Shown in pieces: positions 21,186 to 32,849 of a DNA stretch of 64,000 nt (the first letter of the stretch is position 1; each line of letters begins with the position of its first letter). Below the pieces are notes generated by a model. The model was given only the letters and a program-made list of their open reading frames with translations. It ran no database searches and was not told the DNA's origin. The stretch is from positions 27,235,561 through 27,299,560 of the forward strand of contig OZ026841.1 in NCBI GenBank assembly GCA_964023205.1, written 5' to 3'. The DNA comes from Lutraria lutraria. Its lineage: Eukaryota > Mollusca > Bivalvia > Venerida > Mactridae. Position numbers and translations under genes: made by a program.

Positions 21186-23100
21186 GGCCTCGTTTCATCA
21201 AACATCTTACGCCACTTCTTAAGTAAGAAGTGTCTTATCTCCCTTCTTAGCGTTAAAATACGTTTCATCAATATTTTCTTAGCTACGAATTCTTAAGTTA
21301 GGGAATTATTCTTTCTTAACTTTACGATAGCTCATGGGCTATCTTAAAGATAAGAAAACGCAGCTTCTGCCTTTATTATAACTAGACAGCCTTTTATTTA
21401 AAGACTGTTGAGTGCGATGTACTAGATATTAGTTAATAATGGAAAAGAAAATCATTTTTATGTTCAGGGGCGTAGCCAGCTTTAAATGAATTTTATGCAC
21501 ACAAGGAAGAATATGTAACCCCTGCTGTTGCTTGGTTCTGGATGTTTTATGCCCCGCAATTCGAAATGGCGGAAGATCGTAAAGTGTTTCCACTGTCTGT
21601 CTATGTGTTTGTCCGTACAAACAAATTGGGTTTGGGTGACTCTAGGGTTAGGGTTAGGACTCTGTTCAACTGGAGTCACTTAAAAAATGTCCATAAGTGG
21701 ATTTATGTGACTAAAATCGGGTTTATGTGGCTAAATTTTAACAAATCTTAACATGGGAAAGCCACTTAAGTATCCTATCGTTAGTAAGTCCTAACACACC
21801 AGAGGGTGGTTGCGGGGTTAGGGTTTGGGTTAGGGTTGGTACATTTTGGCATTGTGAGGTTCAATTACGTACAAACTGGAATTGTGGGGATAATTTTTAC
21901 TTATTGGGTGCGACTTGTGGGATAAAAACACCGAAAGGATCAAAGGGTGCACCCCACAACATACCTCTCATGAGAACGTATGTCCGTTCAAATTTTGGTT
22001 TCCGAGCAATAACTCAAGAACTATTTCAAGGATTGGTTTCATATTTTAAATGAAGGAATATAATATTAAATACAGGTCAAGTTCGACTTCACATAAAATC
22101 CAAACATTTTCACAGGAGTTATTATATGGTCCCTTTTTGACTTAGCTCTCGAGAGGCATTCGTGTCAGACAGACGGACACATTTCTTGTTTAAATTAAAA
22201 CTCAAATGGTGAACTGTCAGTTGTATTTGCAGGGATTAGAAGCACTGTCAAATATTATTTATTTGAATCATGCATTTTATTTCAAACATCGTGATTAATG
22301 ATTATTAGACATAATATTAGCTTTCGACTTAGATGGCATTTTTATATTGTTCACTTTTCAAATTAACGTTACGCACGTGTGTATCACTGATGTTACAACT
22401 TGTTAACAATCTGATATGTGAACACATTTTTCTCTTAAAAAGAAACCTTTTTGGCATTTCTCTTTAACCGATCGTATGTGCGTTTAATAAATAGCCATAA
22501 AACATATTTTTCATGATAAAAATTGAAAAATAAAGCTAATATATTAAAATGTTTTTGGAGTTTTTGTATTTATTAAATGTTCTTCTCCGAATCTTACTGT
22601 GAAATCTTACGGCTCAAACGATAACAATTTGATCTGACTAGCATTAATCATAAACGGTACGGTTGGGTTGTCCAACATACATAGGAGTGCCAATAAAGGA
22701 ATTTTATATACAAGTTTGAGCTACTCAAGAACACATTTATCATGAGCCAAAGTTCACATTGTTTAAAACATATTTTCATGTAAGATATATCAATTAGTGT
22801 ACATTTTCTGAAAGATTAGAGCTTCATCTTTAATTTGGTATATAATTCACAAAAAGCGGTTGAGAAATAAAATAAAATTCTCTATATAACATATATATGT
22901 ATAGAATCAATTGTATTTTTCTTATTTACATAGCTAAGGGCTGGTGAATACACTTTACACGTGTAGACTGTGTCGCAGTCTTCACACATTTAGATAAGAA
23001 CAGTTGATAAAACAGTTTAAGAATTTCATAACTTTTGTCGTAAGTGTCTTCGTAGGAAAGAATCTTACGTAAAATAAGAATATATTGATGAAACGAGGCC
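21186..23100. mobile_element. 1.9-kb TIR element 'ggcctcgtttcatcaa'
   Basis: A 16-bp perfect terminal inverted repeat lies at 21186-21201 and 23085-23100, followed by looser complementary 'cttacg / ttaagaa' words and a second internal 'cgtttcatcaatatt' near 21262. No transposase frame is visible, so it is non-autonomous. A target duplication is not clear. An unrelated repeat (21790-22195) is nested inside. Confidence 0.8.
21790..22195 (-). repeat. Nested minus-strand 'aaacaagaaa' repeat with gttgtggggtg block
   Basis: Read on the minus strand it starts 'aaacaagaaatgtgtccgtc' near 22195 and includes the block inverted with 16901-17110. It includes 'ggttagggtttgggttaggg' at 21815-21835, which is part of the repeat, not a telomere. 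Confidence 0.7.
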
Positions 23101-23376
23101 TGTATTTTTACTTTTGGTTTATGTTTCTAATTTTATTCTTGGTCAAAATACAAAATTTCATGCAATTCCATTAAATATTTTTATTAGCTTTTTTCAGTTG
23201 AAGTTAACAGACTGACAATTCTCCCAATTAAACCATGTTTTAGGAAAATTAGCATTGGTTACGGTAAAGAAGAAACAGATACAAAAACACTAGCAGTTCT
23301 TGAAATTTTGGGCGATTGCATTTAAAGAAGGTGGCTACTTAAAAAGGAAAATAAATAATACCTTGTTTTCCTACAT

Positions 23377-23590
23377 TATGAATTATCTGCCCTTGAAATG
23401 TCCTAAAATGAGCCAAAATGTCATATTCAAGGGCAGATAACTCAAAAACGAGCACCGCAACCCTCATTTTTGTTTATCTCAAAATGTTTCTATTATCATA
23501 TGCCTATATGCCTATGTGTAAACGTGTGGAAAGTGTCAGATATGTCCTTAATGCAGTAAAACCTACTAATGATTGAGACCCAAGCATCAA
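23377..23590 (-). repeat. 'atctgccctt' palindromic repeat, right copy
   Basis: Inverted partner of 21039-21170, with similarity trailing to 'aaggacatatc' words (20917 on the left, about 23540 on the right). Confidence 0.8.
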
Positions 23591-23771
23591 AAGGGGCACC
23601 AGTCAATTTAACATGAATCTTAATTTTATGTACATAAATAAAACTATACTTGAATATACATGACAAATTTATCACTTGATATTTGCAAATTTAAAGGCCT
23701 AAAGATTGTTTTAGGAGACCTTTCCTGTTCACACCTCTCTAAGATACATTGTTTCCATTATTTCAATACTA

Positions 23772-23944
23772 CAGTACAACATCTCCAGAACAGCCCTCTC
23801 TTGAGCAACACCCTCCCTTCAACAACAGCATGATTTTTCCCACTGCATATTTTAACTTTAATTTAACCTCTCTAAAGAAACAACCCCTCAACAACAACAC
23901 AATTGCAACTCCAAAAGGGTGTTGCTTTGGAGAGGATCCGCTAT
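23772..23944 (+). mobile_element. Pogo-like MITE, copy 1
   Basis: Left end TA|cagtacaac with 'cagccctctcttgagcaaca'; the right end contains 'ggtgttgctttggagagg'. It is the same family as 27889, 38652, 39786 and 60152. The right TIR is eroded. Confidence 0.85.
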
Positions 23945-24897
23945 ATTTCAGTATGGTCTTCATATTTCTATTTGATAGAACATGTAAACTGACATTTTTT
24001 TTACTGAATTTGGTATAGTCAGTACCCCGTTTACCGGTGTTACCCAAATAACGGTGCATCTTAAAATATCTGTTACAATTACACTCATCATGCATAACGT
24101 ACCTTTGTCAACAGAGTTAAAACGTCATTTTGAGGATAAGTATGCATTAAACTTAATTTTTATTAAAAAATACATGCTATAATAAAAATAATTATGTAGC
24201 TTTTCTCTGAAAAAATATATTTCTTTCACTGCCGTCTGCAGTTTTGAATGCAGGTGCTCATTTTTATGCAACTTTCGTTATAAAATAGTTCTGTGTTGAA
24301 ATTATTGTTTGGAGTTTAAACTAGCATATCACTGCTACATTATGACACCATGTGACCTTCAGATCAGGTTTCTACTTGTACATTGTTATTTAGATCATTC
24401 CAGTGAAGAAACATTGCGCTGACTGCATTGTATTTATTGATTGTGGGCACTAGATTAGTACAGATTTTGAACATTTGACTGTTGGTATTTGTAAAAGAGA
24501 TGTGTACAAATAAATACAATATTTGGTTCACGTCAGTGATTTTTTTCTTTGTTCTATTTCCGTTCTAAATTTAGCTACACTGTTATCTGGCACCACCTGT
24601 GAATACATGTTTTTTTCTGACTGATGTTTAATCATGAACAGATTGTTTGAGGGCTTAGAACTTAAGAGGCCATTTTGTTTTGGTGGCACTTATTATGACT
24701 ATTTTGTTAGGTAGCAAGTGCTCTTTTGCAGATATTTCAAGGTTAAAAATGTTAAAAGAATTTTAATTTCCCATCTTCTTGAGTTGGTGGCTTTAGCGAC
24801 AGTCAGCCATGATGGTCATTTTCCATCTTCAACATTTATAAGTGTGAAAGGATGCCTGGCACTATTGCTATAATTTTGTAAAGACTGAATTGGTGTA
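23945..24897. other. No gene recognised
   Basis: AT-rich. No frame over 60 codons with domain-like content, and no repeat shared within the window. Confidence 0.4.
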
Positions 24898-25925
24898 GAA
24901 ACAAGAGGGCCTCTACACAATGTTTCATGCCAAATATTTATGTTTCAGAGAAGATTTTTGAAGTTTTTACCATAAGAAAAACCCATGGCACCCAGGGCGG
25001 GCCAATTTGACCCCATGGCCATACTTTGAACAATCTTGGTAGATATCCAACAGACAGTATTCTATGTTGAATATGTTAGTAAGCCCTAGCAGTTTTGGAG
25101 AAGAAGATTTTTAAAGTTTTTTTTCCCATTCCCATGGCAACCAGAGGTCTGCATGGAATGGAATTCTTTGAATACCTTTGAAAGAGCTTCAGGCCAGGAA
25201 CATTCCTGCCAAGTTTAAGAAACATTGGCCCACTGTGGTATAGAAGTCTTGCACAATCATGTGACCACGAGAGGTAAGGTCATTTTGATCCTGCGGTTCA
25301 TGACTATGAACAAATTTGGCAGAGGTCTACTATGCAATGCTGCATCATGGAAATACCCAAATTCAAGGCCGTATTTTTAGTAAATTCTTAAATTCCTACA
25401 TAAATCAATGACTCACTAGGGTAGGGTAAATTTGACCAGGGGATCGTGACTTGATCAATCTTAGTAGTCATCCATGCTACATACTAAATATCTAAGCTCT
25501 AAAAGTGTTCTGGTTTTAGATTAGATTTGTTACGATTTTCATATAGAAATCTGCGTAAAGTCAAGCAGCCCCTTGGGCAGGATACCCCCAGAGTCATGAT
25601 ATGTACAGTTTGGCAGAGGTTCACAAAGTGATGTTACATGCCAAATACCTAAGCTCTAGGCCTTATGGATTATTTTAATGAATTTTTTTGTGCAAGATTT
25701 TCCTATGTACAATTAAGTGACACCGTAGGCAGGGTCAATTTGATCTCAGGGGGGGGGGGGGGTATGATATGAATCAATTATGTCTACTAACCAATGCAAC
25801 ATGTCAAATATCTACTAAGCTTATGTCGTCTGCTTTATTTTCAGATTTTTATTGAAGATATTCCTATGAACAAACAAGTGATCACCCCTTGAGTAGGGCT
25901 AATTTGATCCAGGGGGGGGGGGGGT
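24898..25925 (+). repeat. 'aaacaagagggcc' repeat with decayed tandem interior and G-runs
   Basis: Starts 'aaacaagagggcctctacac'. Diverged units of roughly 200-250 bp follow, with recurring 'aatttgacc', 'atggcacc/ggcagg' and 'aatatctaagctcta' words. It contains G15 at 25748-25762 and G13 at 25912-25924, just after 'gatc(c)cagg'. A shorter relative starts at 62391. Confidence 0.75.
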
Positions 25926-26262
25926 AGAAAAATTCCGATGAAGCAAAGAAAATCCACAGGGGGCAAGTTCAGACAGATCCGAAAGTTTGACAAGAACGTC
26001 GGGATAAGTCAAGATGTTTTGTACTGTCATCATCCAAACACAGAATCAGCAGACCTCAAACAGGAAACCAGCCGGTCTATGTTTCAAATATTGGAAGCCT
26101 GGGGTGCAGTGAATAAGAATAGCATTGTACATGTAGTATGTATAAATTATGTTATAATTATGAAAAACAAGACTGTGGAGTCTGGAAATTGGATCAAAAT
26201 ATAAAAATCCTTAAATTTTGAATAAGTCTGTTGCACATGGGCACAAGAAAATAAGGATCTCA

Positions 26263-26556
26263 GATAAAGTAGAGTCTCCGGTAGGGATATTGCAGAATTG
26301 TATTGAGCACTGGTAAAAGGTGGAGCCAGGGGAATATATTTTAACTGTAGTTTCGAAAGGTTACAAATTAGCATTTAAAACATTACTAAAGTCTGTTGAG
26401 CTTGAAAATAACAGGTCCACCAGAGAAAATGTGCAACTTGTTTCAACTAAGATTTGAAAACTTCTTGCTTAAGGTTGCATAGAAGAAGTTGCAGAGGCCC
26501 CAAATGTAGTTAATCCACTAACTGTCGCTTATTATAATAGGCATGGTAAACCAAGG
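26263..26556 (+). pseudogene. Ghost of a retroelement reverse transcriptase N-terminus
   Basis: A single frame of 98 codons with three internal stops. It reads YILTVVSKGYKLAFKT, then ELENNRSTRENVQLV, GCIEEVAEAPNVVNPLTVAY and NRHGKPR. This series matches the start of the RT in tyrosine-recombinase/DIRS-related retroelements frequent in bivalves. It differs from the DIRS copy at 13030-13860. The palm and catalytic box are missing. The 'ccaag|gtaagt' after it looks like a splice donor but probably arises by chance. Confidence 0.75.
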
Positions 26557-27888
26557 TAAGTTTTAGACTAATGACATATCAATCCAGAATAATGTAAGGA
26601 TTACAGACCCTAATACAATCATTCATTTCTTGTTTATTTTTAATGAAAATGCAGAATGAATCACTTATTAATTATTCACCGCAAGTTTTTTCTGAACTAT
26701 GTAATTTGTGAACATGAAATTAAAAATGCTATATAATCATAGAAAAGGGAGAGTACTAGTTAAACTGGTTCCTGTTGACTTGTTTGTACAAAGCCAACAG
26801 GTACGGCCTAAAATTTCCATGGCACTGATTGGTCAATTTCAGAATCCTGCCCGGGAGACCTCACGAGACTTTGCATTATTGATGCACATTTCAAGTGAAA
26901 TTTAAATAATAGATAAAGATAAGGAAACTGGATGGTTATTTTCTGATCTTGGTGGTACAAACACAATTAATAAAGTAGAATTTAAATACACAAAGCCTAC
27001 TTAAATGTATTTCGAAATGGACTACTGACCTTTTTTTAAAAAAAAATATTAAGTCTAAAATTGAGTACTTGATCACGATTGGTGTTCGAGAATTTTTTGT
27101 CACCTCTGTAGATTTTTATACTTTTTAAAATAATTTTGTATTTAATTTAATTATGGTATCACTTTATAATTACATCTTGAACTGCATGATAACATCACCT
27201 AACACAACTGCAACTTATAACATGATTTTATTATTTATGTAATTATGCAATGTTAATAACAAAACAAGTCACATTCATGAAATCTGATTCTGGCCTATAT
27301 ATTATAAAATTTATTAATGCAAACAATATATAGTTAATAATCAATTGACCAGTATATCATTCTCTTCGTGCTAATCTCAATTTCAGAACTTTAAAGGCTT
27401 TGATAAAATCAAGATAAGTTGCCAATCAAGTAGTTGATATGCTATGTAACACAGCCATCTCACTTCCTGGATCCTTATACGGGGAAAATTATTTTATGGA
27501 TCATTATCTCTAAAGGGGGCTAGTATATTCTTGACCACTTGTGTCTGATACCATGTTTACAATATACAATATATACATATCGTAATCTTACTCCTAATTC
27601 AGATCTGTATTGGTGATAACACAAAAGAAATTCAAATAACAAAAAATAACTTAAAATGTCATTTGACAAACTGATATACATTTCGCACACAAGATGAATA
27701 TTTAGTAGTAAAAAAGAAGAGTATATGTTTTAATGAAATTGATTCATATATTATACCGATCGATGCATATTATTTATGCATATGAATTTTCAATACAGTG
27801 TCAAAAAAGCTTCAAAAAACACCATCCATTTTTACAAGGACTTATATACAGATACAGATATGTACATAAGTCCTTGATTTTCAGAGTA
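26557..27888. other. No gene recognised
   Basis: AT-rich. The open frame 26708-26905 shows no recognised domain. Confidence 0.4.
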
Positions 27889-28064
27889 CAGTACAACCTC
27901 TCTAGAGCGGCCCTCTGTAGAGCAACAACCTTTCTATAACAACACCTTCAAAATTTTCATAAGCTGATAATTACTATGCATTTAACCTCTGTATAGCAAT
28001 AACCTCTAAACAACAGTCAATATTTGCAGCCGCCACAGGGTGTTGCTCTACTGAGGTTGTACTG
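27889..28064 (+). mobile_element. Pogo-like MITE, copy 2 (176 bp)
   Basis: TA|cagtacaacctctctagagc at the left and gaggttgtactg|TA at the right, giving near-perfect inverted ends and TA flanks. No coding capacity. Confidence 0.92.
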
Positions 28065-28153
28065 TAATTCATTTTTTTATAATTAATAATTAATAATTTA
28101 TGTTATGTAATAAGAAGACTGCCCGTTGATTATACAATGGTCATCTCTTTAAA

Positions 28154-28479
28154 GGCCCATTAGCTTTTTAAATTTAGTAAAACAGAATGATAAATAAAAT
28201 TATTGTAATAAATAAGAAATATATTTTTTTTGTTCCAAAACAATATTTACATTATGTCTTTCTTTAGCCACATCTCGTAAAAATGATGTCATTTTTCTTA
28301 TTTTTTGCAATATCATTGAAAAAACACCATGCTATATTTCTATATGTATACCTCGTGATTTAATAAAAGAAAATTTTGGATTGTTTTTATTGAAAGAAAA
28401 GTCAATTTCACTGATAAGACATCTATCTATGTAGAATAAGACCTACTTTAATTTTAAAATCCAAAAAGCTAATGGGACC
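28154..28479. mobile_element. 326-bp MITE with 'ggcccattagctttttaaat' ends
   Basis: Left end 'ggcccattagctttttaaat'; the right end inverted is 'ggtcccattagctttttgga'. The interior is AT-rich and non-coding. Flanking duplication is not clear. Confidence 0.8.
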
Positions 28480-29164
28480 CTAATTGATTCTTTAACGAAT
28501 GTTCACCGAGTAACTTCTAGCATTCCACAATTTTTATTTTCAAAAAAGGGTAACATCTCCGCATACATTTATCAGATATACGAAAATACCCAATGTTTCA
28601 CGATGAACGGCAACCAATCAAGTAGCTAAAACAGATTGACCAATCAGAGCGCCATATATTTTAGACCATACTTGTTCCTTTGGTGAACTGCAACTTGGAA
28701 AGGGAACCTGGTGCAGTATAAGTACTAGTATGAAATTTACCTCCCTTTATGATATTAAGTAAAATTAAACTAACCTAGGTCCAACATTTCAAAATATTGT
28801 ATGGTTAAAAGTTAATATTCAATCATGTTTGAATGTCACAATTCATTAGGCTTCATGTAGCTCTAACTTTTGTTCAGATAGTCATTAAAAGTTTGTATAC
28901 TGTAAGGGTCCATTATCCTTAAGTATAAATTTTACCATGAAAATCATGACTTAGAATTTAGCAAGTCATACATTTTTTTAAAAGACAATTATCTATACAC
29001 ATTTGATATTAAAGGGGCATAACACCATGTTAAGATCTTTCATGAGCATATTATTCATTTACGGAATCATGGACAGAATCTGGACAGAAGAGATATTTTG
29101 TTTTCAGGGTATTGCCATTTGGTATATCTACCGCTGATCGATACTTCAGTTTGTTTGATTATTT
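28480..29164. other. No gene recognised
   Basis: AT-rich with scattered short repeats; no supported feature. Confidence 0.4.
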
Positions 29165-29384
29165 GAGTGTGGCGCCCCTTTTCAACAGTCGGGGACATAT
29201 GAGGTAGACAGTTCACCTAACCATCGCTCCAGGGAAGAACCAATACTAGTCTCCCATTCTCCATTAGCAACTGCCTATTTTCTCACATAAAGAGATATGG
29301 TCAGTAGCGGGCTCGAATCCATGACCCTCTATCAGTAAGAGGTTACATGTCAGCGAGCTTAACCACTCGACCACGGAGGCGGGT
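29165..29384 (-). mobile_element. tRNA-derived SINE
   Basis: On the minus strand a tRNA-like head has an A box 'tggtcgagtggttaag' (29358-29373) and a B box 'ggattcgagccc' (29309-29320). A core follows with 'gagaatgggagactagtatt', 'ggttcttccctgg' and 'ggggcgcc'. The Ser/Leu-type head and order are like bivalve SINEs. No tRNA fold is claimed beyond the boxes. Confidence 0.78.
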
Positions 29385-29811
29385 ACCGAAATATTAAGGA
29401 TAGTCATCATGAAATGGTGAAATTTAGGAATGTAGACAATTTGTTGTAGATGATGGTTTAATCCCTTCATATTGCCAGAAAAACAAGAGATTCCCCAATT
29501 TAACCAACACCAGGCTTTTTATCAACATCTACAGCAGACAGATACAATGTTCTGATCAAGTCAGTCAATAACAACCATAAGAAAAGCAGTTTGTCTTTAG
29601 CAGAGGTGTTGAAAACTGGTTGATGATTTCTTTTTAATAAGAAAACTAAGGGATGAAAAATCAGATAATTAATTTATTATGACCTTTTGGAATTTGAACC
29701 AAGAGTGTCGGGAGTATGTCTAGAGTACTGGACCACAGTCAAAACTTTGTTTTGTTTGAATAGAAATTAATTTTAGTTCAAATAATTTCTGAAAAACTTT
29801 TTGTCTTACAG

Positions 29812-29900
29812 ATCCCTGTAATGTCAGAAGAGATTTCAAGAGGGGGAAAATCCTTGACACCTTTCTGGAGAATGCAGACAGTTCTGATGCAGTAGATGAG
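29812..29900 (+). CDS. Candidate internal exon of an unidentified host gene
   Basis: 89 bp between a good acceptor (ttttgtcttacag|) and donor (gatgag|gtataag). One frame (entered with two bases) is fully open and reads PCNVRRDFKRGKILDTFLEN then ADSSDAVDE, a hydrophilic, protein-like composition that contrasts with the AT-rich flanks. The other frames have stops. I do not recognise the protein, and flanking exons are not visible within several kb. It is more gene-like than the surrounding DNA, but chance cannot be excluded. Confidence 0.45.
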
Positions 29901-32030
29901 GTATAAGAGATTAATAACATGTGGGCATGCATATATTATGTGCACATTCATATTCAAGGAATGAAAAGTTTGTACTTTGTGTCTCAGACCAGAAGTATTT
30001 GTATATTATGCAAGCCTAAAAAATAAATAATGCACAATAGTTTCTGCCTGAAAAGTGTGCATTGATATAAAACAGTTATGCTAAACATTTAGCAGTAGTT
30101 TCACTGGATCTGAAAATAAAGACTTAAAGAATTGGTGATGTGATATGTGTTGCGAGGTTGTCTTTGATCCTTCAGATTTAGGATATCAACAGCTACCCAG
30201 AAATAAAGAGTTTCATTTTTAGAAGATTCTTATGGTGATATCTGCTTATTCTACACTTGGTGTAGGATAATTTATGTATCGATAACTTTCCCAGAGGTTA
30301 TTACTGCACAAGAACTTGGACCAGACTTTTTATACAGTGACTGTGGAGCTGGGGCTTATTTCATGGACGATTGGTCATGATTATGTCTAACAAGAGGAAA
30401 CGCTGTTGTACAGACATTGATTACCGATACATTAAACTAATGTACGTGACACAGTAAAAGAGAGCTCCGTTGTTACGTGAACAAACCTTTTACATTCCTT
30501 AAAGATGCATACTATACATTTTAACAAATGCGTCGTAGTTGACCCTTTCAAAGGCAAGACGGTATTTGTTGAATACAAATTCCACCCCAATGACCAAAAC
30601 GGATGTTAAAATGTATAAATAGCTTATCGGTGAAAGATAATTTTAAGACTCTCTCTCTTCAAAACTTACTGAAAGTACTTGCTGATGATATGCAGAGGCG
30701 TGATGGAAGATTTGTCATGCACTTTTATGGAGGAAGAGTTTGATGATGAAAGAAGTCAGATAATGAATCGTCAGTTCCGGTGGAAGTGTATATTCCTTTT
30801 TGTACAAGACTTAATTGCACAAAAAAGGAATCCCTTTACAAAACAGGACTGTATAGAGTGATGTCAGGTTGTAGTGGTATGTATAAACACAGATTTGATC
30901 TACCACGAAGAAACTGTTGAAATAAACAGTAACATGGCTACAATGAAGACACCGAGGAACAGCTGAGGCTCACAAGATAACCGTTATAATTAAATGAACA
31001 ATGAAACGGAATCAACCGATACATATGATCCGAATAACACAGTTGAGACTTACCATGTAAACAATAAACTGAAATATTCAGCAAAATGTGGGTTTTGGAA
31101 CCCAGAACTTGGCAGAAGAGTATAAGCAAAAGGGAAAGAATGGGGAAACCTTTAAAGTAACATTAAAGAGTTGTTCATTATTGTGTCATCCATATTGAAA
31201 GGGTCAGCCAATTTGGCTTATCAGACACCTATATTTTTAATAATGCCTGGTTAAGATGGGCCTATGGTAACTATCATTAAAACCAACTGGCGGCTCACCA
31301 ACCGACTGCATCAGTTCTACCCTATATGAGAAGAAAAAAGTTAAAAGCAGAAGCCAATATTTTGATGAAAATTCAGTGATTCACACCATGAGTGAACGAG
31401 GAAGAGTATACTAGTATATATGTTGACTGGTCATGAAACTGGTTGAAGTAGACAACAGTAAAAGAAATTTTAGCATATCTTTTATTTACACAAAGAGATA
31501 CATGTAAAAATAGATGTAAGTAATCACGGTTCTTATTGGAGAAAGTATGATTTATAACTGGGTTGACGACAAGGATCACGGAATAACAGAAAAGCTACAA
31601 ATACTGAAGAAGAAAGTTCTGAAAGGAGATGTTTTGCCAGTAAATTTCCCAAAGAGTTACTAACGCTTACTGTTGCATTATTGCAGGCAAAACTCAGACA
31701 AACTACATATAATTACCTACGGTAAAATTCACTACGTCATGTTCACTTATATCTTGTTTTAAAGCTTTGTAAAAATGTGGTGCACATCTGAATTAATTTA
31801 CAATAATTGTTTTGTCATGAGTTCTGACACATTTTCGTGTGATTTAAACCAAGGGAATTTAGATTAATGAATCATGTAAACGGAGTTGTTTAAAATGCTA
31901 AATTTTCACGGTTTTTCTTTTGTTTTAAGGAAAGAATCTAAATTTGTCTACATTAAAGGTTTAATTAGTGTACAATGTGCTATGTTATTTTGAACTTGCC
32001 ATGAGATGGTATTTATTTACTAGGGATGGG
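29901..32030. other. No gene recognised
   Basis: Mixed composition. Frame 30679-30861 is open (60 codons) but lacks domain similarity or splice support. The stretch at 30880-31130 is purine-rich on the plus strand without stable coding frame. Confidence 0.4.
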
Positions 32031-32034
32031 TAAT

Positions 32035-32090
32035 TGCGGGAAATTTCGTATTGCAGGAAATTTCGTATTGCGGGAAATTTTGTATCGCGA
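32035..32090. repeat. Short tandem 'gcgggaaatttcgtatt', about three copies
   Basis: A unit of 17 bp repeated with single changes (gcaggaaatttcgtatt, gcgggaaattttgtatc). Confidence 0.8.
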
Positions 32091-32546
32091 TAAATTGGGA
32101 TACGCATCACTGTATTGCAATACATTTGCAATATTATGGGAGTTTAAAACTCTTGTTTTATTTTAGCATTTAAGTTTGGATTAGAATGAAACTTGAGCAA
32201 GGCAAGACATGCAGTCCTGATACAGTTACACAAATTAAATGTTTCTAACTGTTTTCTGGTCGATTGGGCTACAGTTGATACAATACATGTTGAACAAGTC
32301 AGTATCAGCTTAAAAAGTATTGCGGTATTTACATGCTATTTACATGAATGTATCTGTTTTTTTTTCTAAATGATATACTGAATTATAATAATGATAAATA
32401 ATACATTTATGATTATGCTTTGGGTCGATAGAGTTATTTGTTGTTTACGTTCAGTACTAGTATTAATTAACTGTTCAATAATAGGCGCTTTTTCACTTCA
32501 AATGCTGGACTGATATGAAGTTCACCAAGACATTATGAACACAAAA

Positions 32547-32690
32547 CTCGGCCATTATGAAAAAACTCGGCTATTATAAGATTCGGTCATTCTGATTGGC
32601 TGTCCAGCTCGGCCATTATGAAAAACTCGGCTATTATGAGATTCGGTCATTCTGATTGGCTGTCCAGCTCGTACATTATGAAACCACTGC
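32547..32690. repeat. 61-bp tandem repeat ('ctcggccattatgaaaaaac')
   Basis: Copies start at 32547 and 32608 with a partial third at 32668. Each contains 'ctcggctatta', 'gattcggtcattctgattgg' and 'ctgtccag'. Confidence 0.9.
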
Positions 32691-32728
32691 TATAGTCTAT
32701 AGTTAATTAATAAAATTGTCAATAAGCA

Positions 32729-32846
32729 AGTGTTTTTATAATGGCCTTGTTATTGGCTTCAGACAGTCATATTAGCCCTCAACCTTTGGCCTCAGACTAA
32801 TATGATGGTCTTCAGCCCAATAACAAGGCCGTTATGAAAACACTCC
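32729..32846. mobile_element. 118-bp hairpin element (fold-back MITE)
   Basis: Arms of about 50 bp (agtgtttttataatggccttgttattgg... and its complement ending ccaataacaaggccgttatg) surround a loop of about 15 bp. Non-coding. Confidence 0.88.
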
Positions 32847-32849
32847 CTT

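Noticed and set aside
21640..21840. 'gggttagggttagg' telomere-like words (also complement at 17070)
   Set aside because: Only two or three imperfect units within a dispersed repeat found in both orientations; not a telomere or clear interstitial telomere array.
23749..24095. Frames of 89 and 108 codons
   Set aside because: Both run through the pogo-like MITE at 23772-23944 and reflect its repeat sequence.
25748..25924. G15 and G13 runs (and G14 at 33930) as regulatory quadruplexes
   Set aside because: Homopolymer runs inside or near decayed repeats; likely slippage products and prone to assembly error.
26496..26556. AG-GT bounded segment as a host exon
   Set aside because: The reading continues upstream through the presumed acceptor in the same frame as retroelement RT, so it is better explained as an RT ghost.
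30679..30861. 60-codon plus-strand frame with acidic stretch
   Set aside because: No splice sites or similarity; similar-length frames are common here by chance.
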